Of a DNA stretch of 41,255 nt, positions 10,156 to 20,471 are shown piece after piece (the stretch's first letter is position 1; the number at the start of each line of letters is the position of its first letter). Below the pieces are notes generated by a model. That model was not told the DNA's origin and searched no databases. It worked only from the letters and a program-made list of their open reading frames with translations. Source of the stretch: Flavobacteriaceae bacterium (GTDB lineage: Bacteria > Bacteroidota > Bacteroidia > Flavobacteriales > Flavobacteriaceae); contig JAOZTG010000009.1 of NCBI GenBank assembly GCA_029939235.1, forward strand, positions 1 to 41,255. Direction: 5' to 3'. Both the position numbers and the translations under genes were made by a program.

Positions 10156-11418
10156 TTAAATTACAAAACCATGAGGAATTGTTGCTCCTTTTTTAACAAC
10201 AACAATACCGTCACGCACCACATACAGATCCGTTTCAACATCTTCCATACTTTTTTTCCCATGGATCCTAACATCATCTCCAATACGGCAATTCTTATCA
10301 AGAATTGTATTTTTTATAAAACAACGTTGGCCAATACCCATTAGGACCTTAATTTTTCTACTTTCAATTTCATCCAGGGTTTCATAATAATCTGATCCCA
10401 TCATATAAGTATTGATCACCGTAGATTCATCGCCAATTCTGGAACGGACACCAACTACTGATTTTTCTATTTTAGCAGCACTAATAATACAGCCATCAGC
10501 AATTACACTACTATTTAAAGTAGTACCAGATATTTTTGATGTTGGAAGAATTCTTGCATGCGTATAAACTCTATTTTCATTACTAAACAAATCAAATTTA
10601 GGAATATCATCCGTTAAGCCTAAATTAGCTTCAAAAAAGGAATCTATGTTCCCTATATCTGTCCAATACCCTTCAAACTGATAACTTAAGGTTTTGTGTG
10701 TGTCAATGCTTTGCGGAATTATTTCTTTACCAAAATCAAATGTATCCGGATTACTCATCAATTCTATTAGCAAATCTCTGTTAAAAATATAAATTCCCAT
10801 AGAAGCCAAATAATTTCTTCCTTGTAATTTCATATCATCACTTACGTCTGATGTCCAGTCAGGTAACAATTCTGCAGCCGGCTTTTCAATAAAGGAAGTT
10901 ATTACATTTTTATCATCAGACTTTAAAATACCAAAAGAGGTAGCATCTTTTGCATTCACAGGAATTGTTGCAATAGAAATTTTTGCCTTGTTTTTAATAT
11001 GTTCCTTAAGCATTAAAGAATAGTCCATTTGATACAACTGATCACCCGATAAAATAAGAGCGTATTCAAAATCATGCTTCAAAAAATGGTGCAGACTTTG
11101 CCTTACCGCATCAGCAGTACCCTGAAACCACTCTGAACTTGCCATGGTTTGTTCTGCTGCTAAAACATCTACAAATGCCTGACTAAAAAAGCTGAAATGA
11201 TAAGTATTTTTAATGTGCCTGTTCAAAGAAGCTGAATTAAACTGTGTTAACACATACATTCGTTTAATATCTGAATTCAAACAATTTGAAATTGGAATAT
11301 CTACTAATCTGTACTTACCCGCAATTGGGACTGCTGGTTTTGATCTTTTTTCGGTCAAAGGATATAATCTTGAACCTTGTCCACCACCCAAAATGATACT
11401 CAATACTTTATTATCCAT
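10156..11418 (-). CDS. glgC: Glucose-1-phosphate adenylyltransferase, 420 aa
   Basis: GGGQGSRLYPLTEKRSKPAVPIAGKYRLVDIPISNCLNS; GTADAVRQ; C-terminal beta-helix. Confidence 0.97.
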   Translation of the reverse strand: MDNKVLSIILGGGQGSRLYPLTEKRSKPAVPIAGKYRLVDIPISNCLNSDIKRMYVLTQFNSASLNRHIKNTYHFSFFSQAFVDVLAAEQTMASSEWFQGTADAVRQSLHHFLKHDFEYALILSGDQLYQMDYSLMLKEHIKNKAKISIATIPVNAKDATSFGILKSDDKNVITSFIEKPAAELLPDWTSDVSDDMKLQGRNYLASMGIYIFNRDLLIELMSNPDTFDFGKEIIPQSIDTHKTLSYQFEGYWTDIGNIDSFFEANLGLTDDIPKFDLFSNENRVYTHARILPTSKISGTTLNSSVIADGCIISAAKIEKSVVGVRSRIGDESTVINTYMMGSDYYETLDEIESRKIKVLMGIGQRCFIKNTILDKNCRIGDDVRIHGKKSMEDVETDLYVVRDGIVVVKKGATIPHGFVI

Positions 11419-11420
11419 AA

Positions 11421-12626
11421 TTATTTTTTTAGTGATTTATATAATTCTTTATGTTCTTTGGCAATAGCACTCCAGTCAAAAGTATCTTCTACTCTTTTCC
11501 TTCCATTTTTTGACATCTTATCATTTAATTCTTTGTCGTTTATTAATTTATTAACCCCATCTGCTAAATCTTTGGCAAACTTATCAGGATCAATTGGTTC
11601 AAAAGGTGCTACGTTCTGTTGTTCCAGGTTAATTAAAATACCTGTTTCACCATCTACAACCACTTCTTTAATTCCTCCTACAGCACTTGCTACAACGGCA
11701 GTATTACATGCCATTGCCTCTATATTGATGATTCCGAAGGGCTCATAAATAGAAGGACAACAAAAAACATCTGCATGCGAATAAAGCTGGATCACTTCTT
11801 TTTTAGGCAACATTTCATCTATCCAAATAACATTATCTCTGGTCTTTTTCACTTCGTTAACGCTATCTTCCATCTCTTTGGCAATTTCAGGAGTGTCAGG
11901 AGCTCCGGCACATAGAACAATTTGAGTTTCAGGATCTATGTATTTAATTGCATTTACCAAATGTATGATCCCTTTTTGCCTGGTAATTCTACCTACAAAA
12001 AGCACAAATGGTTTTGATTGATCGATTTTAAATTTTTCCAAAGTAGAAGTCTCAGTAGTTACTACATATTCATCCAAATTGATACCGTTATAAATTACTT
12101 TGATCTTATCTTCATCAACATCAAAATATTTAAGAACATCTTCTTTGGTTTCTTTTGAAACTGCAATAACAGCATCAGCCATTTCAATAGCAGTTTTCTC
12201 CACCCATGAAGATGCATCATATCCTCTTCCTAATTGTTCTCTTTTCCATGGTCTTAACGGCTCTAATGAATGCGTGGTAATTACCAATGGCACACCATAG
12301 CTTAGTTTTGCAACAATACCCGCAAATTGAGCATACCAGGTATGACAATGTACAACATCTGCATCCACTTCATCTGCATTCATATGCAAACAAGTTGATA
12401 GACTATTCAAAACAGATTTAAGTTTACTATCTGTATTTTCAAACATAGGATTATCATACGGAAACCCTTTAACTGCAAGATGCTCAGAAACTTCATCCTG
12501 ATCACCAAAACAACGAACATCAATATCCATGATTTTTTCTAACTCAGCTGCCAGATATTCAACAACTACACCCGCTCCACCGTAAACATTTGGAGGAAAT
12601 TCTTTTGTATAAAAAAGTACCTTCAT
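11421..12626 (-). CDS. glgM: GT4 glycogen synthase, actinobacterial GlgA/GlgM type, 401 aa
   Basis: KEFPPNVYGGAGVVVEYLAAEL, HSLEPLRPWKREQLGRGY, FVGRITRQKGIIHLV, CPSIYEPFGIINIEAMAC resemble mycobacterial Rv1212c-type GlgM rather than E. coli GT5 GlgA. Confidence 0.87.
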   Translation of the reverse strand: MKVLFYTKEFPPNVYGGAGVVVEYLAAELEKIMDIDVRCFGDQDEVSEHLAVKGFPYDNPMFENTDSKLKSVLNSLSTCLHMNADEVDADVVHCHTWYAQFAGIVAKLSYGVPLVITTHSLEPLRPWKREQLGRGYDASSWVEKTAIEMADAVIAVSKETKEDVLKYFDVDEDKIKVIYNGINLDEYVVTTETSTLEKFKIDQSKPFVLFVGRITRQKGIIHLVNAIKYIDPETQIVLCAGAPDTPEIAKEMEDSVNEVKKTRDNVIWIDEMLPKKEVIQLYSHADVFCCPSIYEPFGIINIEAMACNTAVVASAVGGIKEVVVDGETGILINLEQQNVAPFEPIDPDKFAKDLADGVNKLINDKELNDKMSKNGRKRVEDTFDWSAIAKEHKELYKSLKK

Positions 12627-12754
12627 TTTTTAACTGTATTAAGAGAATATTTGAATTCAATAAACAAACACTAAATATATGAATATATCAGCAAAAATTG
12701 AAATTAAATTTCTGTTAAATTAAACCTCTGAAACCTTAGTAACCTTAAAATAAA

Positions 12755-12784
12755 AAAACTGTCCTATTTACACAAGACAGTTTT
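12755..12784 (-). terminator. Intrinsic terminator-like hairpin at the end of the nuo operon
   Basis: AAAACTGTC-ctatttacacaa-GACAGTTTT inverted repeat downstream of the ORF ending at 12830. Confidence 0.75.
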
Positions 12785-12829
12785 CTTTTGTATAACCAAA
12801 TGATATTAGAATTACATTTGGCAAAAAAA

Positions 12830-13159
12830 TTATTTTGAATTTTTCCAGTACCTTGGATTGGTGTCTTCTGATTTTTGATTCCAGTAATCCTGATTAACAA
12901 TATGTTCACCATCCAAAGTTTTTAATCTGCGCTGGAATACATAAGTTGTTGGATTAAACTCCATATCCGTTACACCAACAGTATATAATTGAGGATCTTC
13001 CTCACTTTTTCTTTTTTCTTCCTGTAATACAACTTCATAGCCATTGGCCTCCATAAGTGCCTTTAAAAATTTCATGCGATCTTCTCCAATCTTTTTTTCA
13101 AGAAAAGTTACTCTTTGATCTCCTATGCTACCAAATAAATGTTTTCCTCCTAATCCCAT
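12830..13159 (-). CDS. Uncharacterised 109-aa protein, last gene of the nuo operon
   Basis: Same strand as nuoN with a 6-nt gap, precedes the terminator; no family recognised. Confidence 0.8.
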   Translation of the reverse strand: MGLGGKHLFGSIGDQRVTFLEKKIGEDRMKFLKALMEANGYEVVLQEEKRKSEEDPQLYTVGVTDMEFNPTTYVFQRRLKTLDGEHIVNQDYWNQKSEDTNPRYWKNSK

Positions 13160-13165
13160 AAATTC

Positions 13166-14599
13166 TTAATTTAAAAAGCTACTACTAATTGAAAATATAT
13201 AATTATATAACGGACTATAAACACCTGCAATTAATATACCTAATGCTGCAAGGGCCAAGCCTAATTTCATAACAACCGGACTTTTAAAGAAAGGTATTGC
13301 ATCAGGATTTTTTCTTAAGAACATAGCTCTTATTACCAATAAATAATAGTATAATGAAATGGTTGCATTCACAACTGCAATGAATACCAATGCATAATAT
13401 CCTTTACTGGCTGCTGCTGCATATAGAAAGAACTTTCCGAAAAACCCAGCTAATGGAGGAATACCTGCCAATGAAAACAAAGCAAGCATCATCAATAAAC
13501 TCAATTTTGGATTTGTTCTGTAAAGTCCTTCGTAATCATCCATATTTTCTTTTCCGGTAGCACTGGATATTGCCTGAACAACACCAAAAGCACCTAAATT
13601 AGAGAAAATATATACGGCAACAAAATATACAATTGTTGTATAACCTAATTGATCATCAGATAAAAAACCCAATAAAATAAATCCTGCCTGAGCAACAGAT
13701 GAAAATGCCAAAAACCTTTTCATATTTTGTTGTCTCAAAGCAAACAAGTTACCAATGAACATGGTTGCAATTGCCACCATATAAATAATCTTACCCCAAA
13801 CTTCCATCAAAGGCCGCATTGCTGTAAATAAAATAATCATCAAGATCATTACAGCAGCACCCTTAGAAATTACAGATAAAAAGGAAGCGATACTAATTGG
13901 TGCTCCTTCGTAAACATCTGCTGTCCAAAAGTGAAATGGTGCAAGAGAAATTTTAAATGCCAATCCCGAAAAGAAAAATATAAACCCTAATACTGATAAG
14001 TTAGAAATTGTCAATACTTCTGCCATTGCATCAAAATAGATCGTTCCGGTAGTTGCATATAAAAAAGATGCTCCCAATAAGGCAGTACCAGAAGCTAATG
14101 CAGAAGATAAAATAAACTTAACTCCTGCTTCCGCTGATATTCTTTTATATGCTTCATAGGCAATCAAAGCTGTTACAGGCAATGATGCTAATTCTAATCC
14201 GATATAAAACATCAAGAAATTACCTGAAGAGATCATAAAATACATTCCCAGCAAGGAAGAAAACAGCAGAATAAAAAATTCAGTTGCTTTATTTTGATCT
14301 ACAATTTCCTTTTTTAACCAATCAGACGATTGTAATAATAAAATTAAAACCCCAACATTTAAAGTTCCTTTGAAGAAGTGTAAAAGAGGTTGTGTTCTAA
14401 ACATATCTCCAAATATCTTACCATCCGCTAAGGGGAAAAAACCTACCACAGTATGGATCGCAAAAAGCACAATTGCTACAGTAACCAAATTGCCTTTTTG
14501 TTTTTTATTTGAAAATATTTCAAAGATGATCAACAATAATATTACTGCCAATAATCCTAATTCGCTACGCATTAATAGTAAACTTTCCCAGTAGTTCAT
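13166..14599 (-). CDS. nuoN: NADH-quinone oxidoreductase subunit N
   Basis: Membrane antiporter-like subunit; FKISLAPFHFWTADVYEGAP; operon position. Confidence 0.96.
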   Translation of the reverse strand: MNYWESLLLMRSELGLLAVILLLIIFEIFSNKKQKGNLVTVAIVLFAIHTVVGFFPLADGKIFGDMFRTQPLLHFFKGTLNVGVLILLLQSSDWLKKEIVDQNKATEFFILLFSSLLGMYFMISSGNFLMFYIGLELASLPVTALIAYEAYKRISAEAGVKFILSSALASGTALLGASFLYATTGTIYFDAMAEVLTISNLSVLGFIFFFSGLAFKISLAPFHFWTADVYEGAPISIASFLSVISKGAAVMILMIILFTAMRPLMEVWGKIIYMVAIATMFIGNLFALRQQNMKRFLAFSSVAQAGFILLGFLSDDQLGYTTIVYFVAVYIFSNLGAFGVVQAISSATGKENMDDYEGLYRTNPKLSLLMMLALFSLAGIPPLAGFFGKFFLYAAAASKGYYALVFIAVVNATISLYYYLLVIRAMFLRKNPDAIPFFKSPVVMKLGLALAALGILIAGVYSPLYNYIFSISSSFLN

Positions 14600-14612
14600 T
14601 TCTATTTAAGTT

Positions 14613-16100
14613 TTAAAGTAATCTTTCTAAAAAAGGTTGAATACTTTCTTTTAACATTTCACCTAAGCCAAAAGGCATTACTCCAATTATTACAACAGGA
14701 ATCATCAATATAACCAAACCTGTTTTTTCATACCAGGTTGCTTTTGGCAGATCTTTATATTCTTCATTACTCAATGGTCCCATCATTATTTTACCTACCA
14801 TTCTTAAAATGTAAACCGCAGTAACGACGATGGAAGAAACCGCCAGAATAGTTAATACTCTGTGAAAGGTATCATCATGTTGAAAAGCTCCAACAAAAAT
14901 ATTCATCTCAGCAACAAAGCCACTAAAGCCGGGCAAGCCCAAATAAGCCAGACCTGTAATTACATAAATGGCACCAATAAAAGGTAATATTTTCATAAGA
15001 CCACCCAACTTGGCAATATCACGAGTATGTGTTCTTCCATAAACCATCCCGATCAAAGCAAAGAACATAGCTGTTAATAATCCATGTGATAATGATTGAA
15101 TGATTGCTCCATTCCAGGCTGTTTTATTAAACATCAATAAAGCAAATAAAACCAGACCTAAATGACTTACCGAAGCATAAGCATTGATATACTTTAAGTC
15201 TTTTTGCATGATCGCTCCCATCGCACCATAAACAACACCCGCTGCTGCAAGAACTAAAAAGAAATCTGCCCAGTTGATCGCTCCTACAGGTAACAAATAC
15301 ATGGCAACTCTAAATACACCATATCCCCCCAACTTCATCAAAACCCCTGCATGAAGCATGGATACTGCGGTTGGTGCGGATGCGTGACCTGAAGGTGACC
15401 AGGTATGAAAAGGAAATAAAGCTCCTAAAACTGCAAAACCAATAAATGTTAGAGGATAGAACAAATTTTGAGCTGCTACAGGAATATTTACCTGAGCAAT
15501 TTCCAATATATTGAAAGTTAAAGGACCTCCACCGGCATTGGAATTAAAATAAATTCCAAAAATTCCAACAGAAAGTACAGCCGAAGCACCCATTAACATC
15601 AAAGTCAATTTCATTGCTGAAAACTCTTTTGGGCCTGAACCCCATATACCAATTAATATATACATCGGTATTACCGCAATCTCATAAAACACAAACATGG
15701 TAAAAAGATCGATCGAAATAAAGAATCCAAATACTCCTGTTGATAAAATAATCAATGAAATGAAAAATTCTTTTGGCAGATCATCTACGGCCCAAGAAAT
15801 AAATACACCAGCCAAAACTATAACTGAGGTTAGAACGATCATCACAACGGATATGGCATCTACACCAATCGCATAATGAATATTAAAAGTTTCGAACCAG
15901 GTTAGGTCTCTAACAAAAACCATGATATCTGTATTAACTGATCTTTCTTTTAAATAAGCAAAGATCAAATTAATTGACATAGCAAATTGAACCAGACTCC
16001 CAACCAAAGCGATCATTCTTGATTGCTTTAAATCTTTCGCAAAACCTAAAACAATTACTGTTATAATAGGTACAACTACAAAAAGTGATAAAATATCCAT
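14613..16100 (-). CDS. nuoM: NADH-quinone oxidoreductase subunit M
   Basis: FPFHTWSPSGHASAPTAVSMLHAGVLMKLGGYG motif. Confidence 0.96.
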   Translation of the reverse strand: MDILSLFVVVPIITVIVLGFAKDLKQSRMIALVGSLVQFAMSINLIFAYLKERSVNTDIMVFVRDLTWFETFNIHYAIGVDAISVVMIVLTSVIVLAGVFISWAVDDLPKEFFISLIILSTGVFGFFISIDLFTMFVFYEIAVIPMYILIGIWGSGPKEFSAMKLTLMLMGASAVLSVGIFGIYFNSNAGGGPLTFNILEIAQVNIPVAAQNLFYPLTFIGFAVLGALFPFHTWSPSGHASAPTAVSMLHAGVLMKLGGYGVFRVAMYLLPVGAINWADFFLVLAAAGVVYGAMGAIMQKDLKYINAYASVSHLGLVLFALLMFNKTAWNGAIIQSLSHGLLTAMFFALIGMVYGRTHTRDIAKLGGLMKILPFIGAIYVITGLAYLGLPGFSGFVAEMNIFVGAFQHDDTFHRVLTILAVSSIVVTAVYILRMVGKIMMGPLSNEEYKDLPKATWYEKTGLVILMIPVVIIGVMPFGLGEMLKESIQPFLERLL

Positions 16101-16109
16101 AATCTTAAA

Positions 16110-18026
16110 TTAATTTATCCATATATAAAAAATGACAATGGCGATAACAACACCTCCACCTATAAATGACATTGCGTAATCCTGGAACTTACCAGACTGC
16201 ATTCCTTTGATCTTGTATGAAAAACGTTCGGTTACATTTCCGATTCCTATCATAGAAGCATCCACAACATTTTTATCAAACCAAGCAATTGGGGCAGCGG
16301 TCATTCCAAAAATTATTTTTTTAGTTACAAACAAATAGACCTCATCAAAATAGAATTTATCATATGCCCATTTATAAAATACACCAAATGCATTTGAAAA
16401 TCTATCGGAAAGATCATTTTCTTTTTTATAAAAAACATAGGCCAAAGCTATTCCAATCAATCCAACTGTAGTAGCAATAGCTGCAAGTGAAATATTCAAA
16501 TGTGCTTCAAATGGAATACGATCTGCAGATATATATTCACTAAAGTGGATATAACCTCCTGCAATACTCATAAATGCTAAAAATATCATTGGAACTTTCA
16601 TTGACATTGGCGACTCATGCGGTGTATGTTCATACTTTGTATCTTTTCCCCAAAAAATAGAGAAATACAATCTAAACATATAGAAAGCTGTTAAACCTGC
16701 TACAAAAACACTACTGATATAGATCAGCATATTGTTTTCAAAAGCTGCTGCCAAGATCTCATCCTTACTAAAGAACCCTGCAAACAGAGGAAAACCGGAA
16801 ATAGATAAAGCTGCAATTAAAAATGTAATATGTGTTATTGGCATATATTTACGTAATCCACCCATATCTCTCATATCATTGCTATGAATAGCATGAATAA
16901 CTGAACCAGCAGCTAAGAAAAGTAATGCTTTGAACATGGCATGCGTAAATAAATGGAACATAGAAGCCATATAACCCAAGCCATCATGTCCTTCGTATTT
17001 TGAAACACCTAATGCCAACATCATATAACCAATTTGCGACATGGTTGAGAATGCCAGAACTCTTTTAATATCATATTGTGTTAAAGCAATAATCGCTGCA
17101 AAAAGTGATGAGATGGCCCCCACATAAGCAACTACCTGTAAAGCAAATCCATCATCCACAAAATAGAACATCGGGAATAGTCTTGCCACTAAATATACAC
17201 CGGCAACTACCATGGTTGCTGCGTGAATTAATGCCGAAACAGGTGTTGGACCTTCCATTGCATCCGGTAACCAAATATGGAAAGGAAGCATCGCAGATTT
17301 ACCTGCTCCACCCGTAAAGATCAATATCAATGCCCATGTGATCACTGACATACCCATAAAGGAGGTTGCTGCCCAGTTCATAATTGCTGGTCCTTCAGGA
17401 TTATTTAATTGTTCAAAATCCCATGTACCGGTATAATAACCAATGATTAGGATACCAACCAAGAAACCAAAATCAGCAAATCGTGTTACTATAAAGGCTT
17501 TTTTTGCTGCAGAAACTGCAGATGGTTTTGTATAGTAATAACCTATTAATAAGTAGGAAGATGCTCCAACCAATTCCCAGAAAATATAGATCTGAAAAAG
17601 ATTTGTAGCCATTACCAAGCCTAACATAGAAAAACTAAAAAGCCCTAAATATGCAAAAAATCGGGTAAATCCATCATCTCCTTTCATATAACCTATGCTG
17701 TACAAGTGCACCATAAAAGATATGGTTGACACAACAACAAGCATCATTACAGAAATTGGGTCAATTAAAACCCCCATATCTATATGAAGTGTTTCTGTAA
17801 AATTTAACCAGGTTGTTTTATAAACAATTGCTTCATAAACGCCATTTACTTTACCATGCAAAAAATATTGATAGGCAGTATAATATGACAAAACAAAGGA
17901 AACTCCCAGACCTAGTGATCCCATCCATCCGGATATAGAAGCTGGTATTTTTTTGCTTCCCAATCCTAAAATAAGGAAAAGAGCTAAGGGAATCAGTGGA
18001 ATCCATATGGTATAACTAAAATCCAT
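16110..18026 (-). CDS. nuoL: NADH-quinone oxidoreductase subunit L
   Basis: GGAGKSAMLPFHIWLPDAMEGPTPVSALIHAATMV motif. Confidence 0.97.
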   Translation of the reverse strand: MDFSYTIWIPLIPLALFLILGLGSKKIPASISGWMGSLGLGVSFVLSYYTAYQYFLHGKVNGVYEAIVYKTTWLNFTETLHIDMGVLIDPISVMMLVVVSTISFMVHLYSIGYMKGDDGFTRFFAYLGLFSFSMLGLVMATNLFQIYIFWELVGASSYLLIGYYYTKPSAVSAAKKAFIVTRFADFGFLVGILIIGYYTGTWDFEQLNNPEGPAIMNWAATSFMGMSVITWALILIFTGGAGKSAMLPFHIWLPDAMEGPTPVSALIHAATMVVAGVYLVARLFPMFYFVDDGFALQVVAYVGAISSLFAAIIALTQYDIKRVLAFSTMSQIGYMMLALGVSKYEGHDGLGYMASMFHLFTHAMFKALLFLAAGSVIHAIHSNDMRDMGGLRKYMPITHITFLIAALSISGFPLFAGFFSKDEILAAAFENNMLIYISSVFVAGLTAFYMFRLYFSIFWGKDTKYEHTPHESPMSMKVPMIFLAFMSIAGGYIHFSEYISADRIPFEAHLNISLAAIATTVGLIGIALAYVFYKKENDLSDRFSNAFGVFYKWAYDKFYFDEVYLFVTKKIIFGMTAAPIAWFDKNVVDASMIGIGNVTERFSYKIKGMQSGKFQDYAMSFIGGGVVIAIVIFYIWIN

Positions 18027-18055
18027 CTTATATTATTTAAATTTTTATACTTCTA

Positions 18056-18373
18056 TTAATATTTCATTACCTGTGTATCTTTCACTTCTACGGAAGACAC
18101 CAGTTTATACAAATTGATAATAATTGCTATGGCAAGTGCCGTTTCGGCTGCGGCCATTGCGATTATGAAAATTGAAAAGACTGCACCCTGTAAAAAATCA
18201 GGGTATAAATATGTGTTAACAATCACAAAATTAATTGCTGCTGCATTTAATATCAATTCAATTGACATCAATATCGTAATTAAGTTTTCTCTTGTAAAAA
18301 ACCCATAAACCCCAATAAAAAACAAAACACTTGATAGGGTTAAAACCTCGTAAATACTAATACCTTCAATCAT
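18056..18373 (-). CDS. nuoK: NADH-quinone oxidoreductase subunit K
   Basis: GVYGFFTRENLITILMSIELILNAAAINFV; AMAAAETALAIAI. Confidence 0.97.
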   Translation of the reverse strand: MIEGISIYEVLTLSSVLFFIGVYGFFTRENLITILMSIELILNAAAINFVIVNTYLYPDFLQGAVFSIFIIAMAAAETALAIAIIINLYKLVSSVEVKDTQVMKY

Positions 18374-18376
18374 TGT

Positions 18377-18898
18377 TTATTCTTTTAATTTTTCCCCTTT
18401 AGCTATTACTATTGCTCCAATCATTACTGCTAATAACAATATACTAATCACCTCAAATGGCAACATAAATCCTCCTTCGCCATAGCTAAGTAGTTTCATT
18501 CCAATATCCTTCACTTCAATTATTCTGTCTGCACTTGCTGTTTGAAATGGATAAGTGTAAATCGCCCAAAGGGTAATTCCCAAACCAACAAAACTTATTC
18601 CACCGGCAATAAGTTTTTTTCTTAGCGGAGTAACTTCCAGTTCTAATTCAACATGATGCACCAATAAAACAGAGAAAATTATCAAAACAATAACTCCACC
18701 TCCATAAACGGCTAATTGAACGGCTCCTAAAAAGCTATAATCTATCATAAAGTAAATTCCCGAAACGGAAACTAACACAAATAACAGAAATATAACTGCT
18801 CTTAAAATTTTACGACTTGAAACAGATGCAATCGCAAAAACAACGATCAAGGCGGCTAAAATGTAAAATAAAATTGTTTCCATAATACTATTCTTCAA
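18377..18898 (-). CDS. nuoJ: NADH-quinone oxidoreductase subunit J
   Basis: Small membrane subunit between nuoI and nuoK; VQLAVYGGGVIVLIIFSVLL. Alternative start at Met6 (18883). Confidence 0.93.
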   Translation of the reverse strand: MKNSIMETILFYILAALIVVFAIASVSSRKILRAVIFLLFVLVSVSGIYFMIDYSFLGAVQLAVYGGGVIVLIIFSVLLVHHVELELEVTPLRKKLIAGGISFVGLGITLWAIYTYPFQTASADRIIEVKDIGMKLLSYGEGGFMLPFEVISILLLAVMIGAIVIAKGEKLKE

Positions 18899-19364
18899 TT
18901 CCTGCTTTTACTTTTGAACCGGGTTGGTTCAATACTTTTGTTAAATATTTTCTGTCATATACTGAATTTTCATAATTCTGTGCCCAAACAATAGCATCGG
19001 TAGGGCAAGCTTCAATACACAATCCACACATAGTACACATACCTAAATGGTATATATGTTTATCGATCATTTTTTTCTTTTTACCCGTTTCAGGATCTAC
19101 TTGTCTGTCCCAAACGATCTCGATAGAACCATTCGGACAAGCTATTTCACATGACTGACAACCAGTACAATAGTGTTCATTGTTATCATTATGTGGCATC
19201 ACAACTTCCCCTCTGAAACGATCTAACATTTTTAATGTTTCTCGATTATCAGGATATTGTTGTGTAATACTTCCTTTAGGTGCGCGAATAAAATACCCAC
19301 CTGTTACACTCATACCGGTAAGCAGGGTTTTTATTCCGTTATATATATCTGAAAAGTAACTCAT
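18888..19364 (-). CDS. nuoI: NADH-quinone oxidoreductase subunit I (2[4Fe-4S])
   Basis: CTGCQSCEIACP and CTMCGLCIEACP clusters. Confidence 0.96.
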   Translation of the reverse strand: MSYFSDIYNGIKTLLTGMSVTGGYFIRAPKGSITQQYPDNRETLKMLDRFRGEVVMPHNDNNEHYCTGCQSCEIACPNGSIEIVWDRQVDPETGKKKKMIDKHIYHLGMCTMCGLCIEACPTDAIVWAQNYENSVYDRKYLTKVLNQPGSKVKAGIEE

Positions 19365-19383
19365 TATCTTGCTAATTCATTTA

Positions 19384-20451
19384 TTAAATTGTCCAATTCA
19401 ACCAAATTACTATTGCCATTATCACCAGATTAACCAGGTTAATAGGTAATAAATATTTCCACTCAAGTGTTAATAACTGATCCACTCTCAAACGTGGAAA
19501 AGTCCATCTAAACCACATCATTAAAAATATGATAAGCAATACTTTTACTAAAAACCATAAAGATTCAGGAAACCAGGTGATACCCTCTGTAATTCCGAAA
19601 GGTGATAACCAACCTCCAAAAAACAGCACCACTGCAATAGATGCAATGATAAACATATTGATAAATTCTGCTAAAAAGAAATAGGCAAATTGCATTCCGG
19701 AATACTCTGTATGGAAACCTGCACCTAATTCTGATTCAGCTTCTACTAAATCAAAAGGAGCTCTGTTCGTCTCTGCTGTTCCTGCGATCATAAAGATCAT
19801 AAAAGCAATTATTGCAGGTATATGACCTTGCAAAATCAACCATCCACCGGTACGCTGTACTTCAATGATCTCAGATAACTGTAAGGTACCTGTCAATAGA
19901 ACCATTGTTAAAATGGACAATCCAACAGATAATTCGTAACTAATGGTTTGCAAACCACTTCTCATTGCACCAATTAATGCAAATTTGTTATTACTTGCCC
20001 ATCCACCTAATAAAACACCAATTACTCCAATGGAAGAAACAGCAAACAAGAAAAAGACACCGATATTAATATCAAACGCCTGAAATTGCTTTGAAAAAGG
20101 AAATACAGACATTGCTATCAGAGAGGCAACAATTACCAGATAAGGTGCAAATTTGAATAAGAATTTATCCACTCTGACAGGATCGTATATTTCTTTTGAA
20201 ACCAGTTTTAATGCATCTGCCATGGTTTGAAAAATACCCCATGGACCTACTCTGTTTGGACCAAGTCTTAACTGAAACCATGCAGCAACTTTACGTTCTA
20301 AAAGCACCAGATATAATCCAACCACTGCGAAAAGTGCCAAATATAATGCTGCAATTAATATCCATTCTGTAAAGGTCGCTAACCCTTCAGGCATGATGGA
20401 AAAAATCCAGTCATGTACTGTTCTTACTATGTTTAATGGTATGTTCATCAT
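19384..20451 (-). CDS. nuoH: NADH-quinone oxidoreductase subunit H
   Basis: RLGPNRVGPWGIFQTMADALKL; TNRAPFDLVEAESELGAGFHTEYSG. Confidence 0.98.
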   Translation of the reverse strand: MMNIPLNIVRTVHDWIFSIMPEGLATFTEWILIAALYLALFAVVGLYLVLLERKVAAWFQLRLGPNRVGPWGIFQTMADALKLVSKEIYDPVRVDKFLFKFAPYLVIVASLIAMSVFPFSKQFQAFDINIGVFFLFAVSSIGVIGVLLGGWASNNKFALIGAMRSGLQTISYELSVGLSILTMVLLTGTLQLSEIIEVQRTGGWLILQGHIPAIIAFMIFMIAGTAETNRAPFDLVEAESELGAGFHTEYSGMQFAYFFLAEFINMFIIASIAVVLFFGGWLSPFGITEGITWFPESLWFLVKVLLIIFLMMWFRWTFPRLRVDQLLTLEWKYLLPINLVNLVIMAIVIWLNWTI

Positions 20452-20471
20452 TAAATTTTCTTATTCAATTA

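Noticed and set aside
11377-11748. Plus-strand ORF 123 aa
   Set aside because: Antisense to the strongly supported glgM/glgC genes; no family signature.
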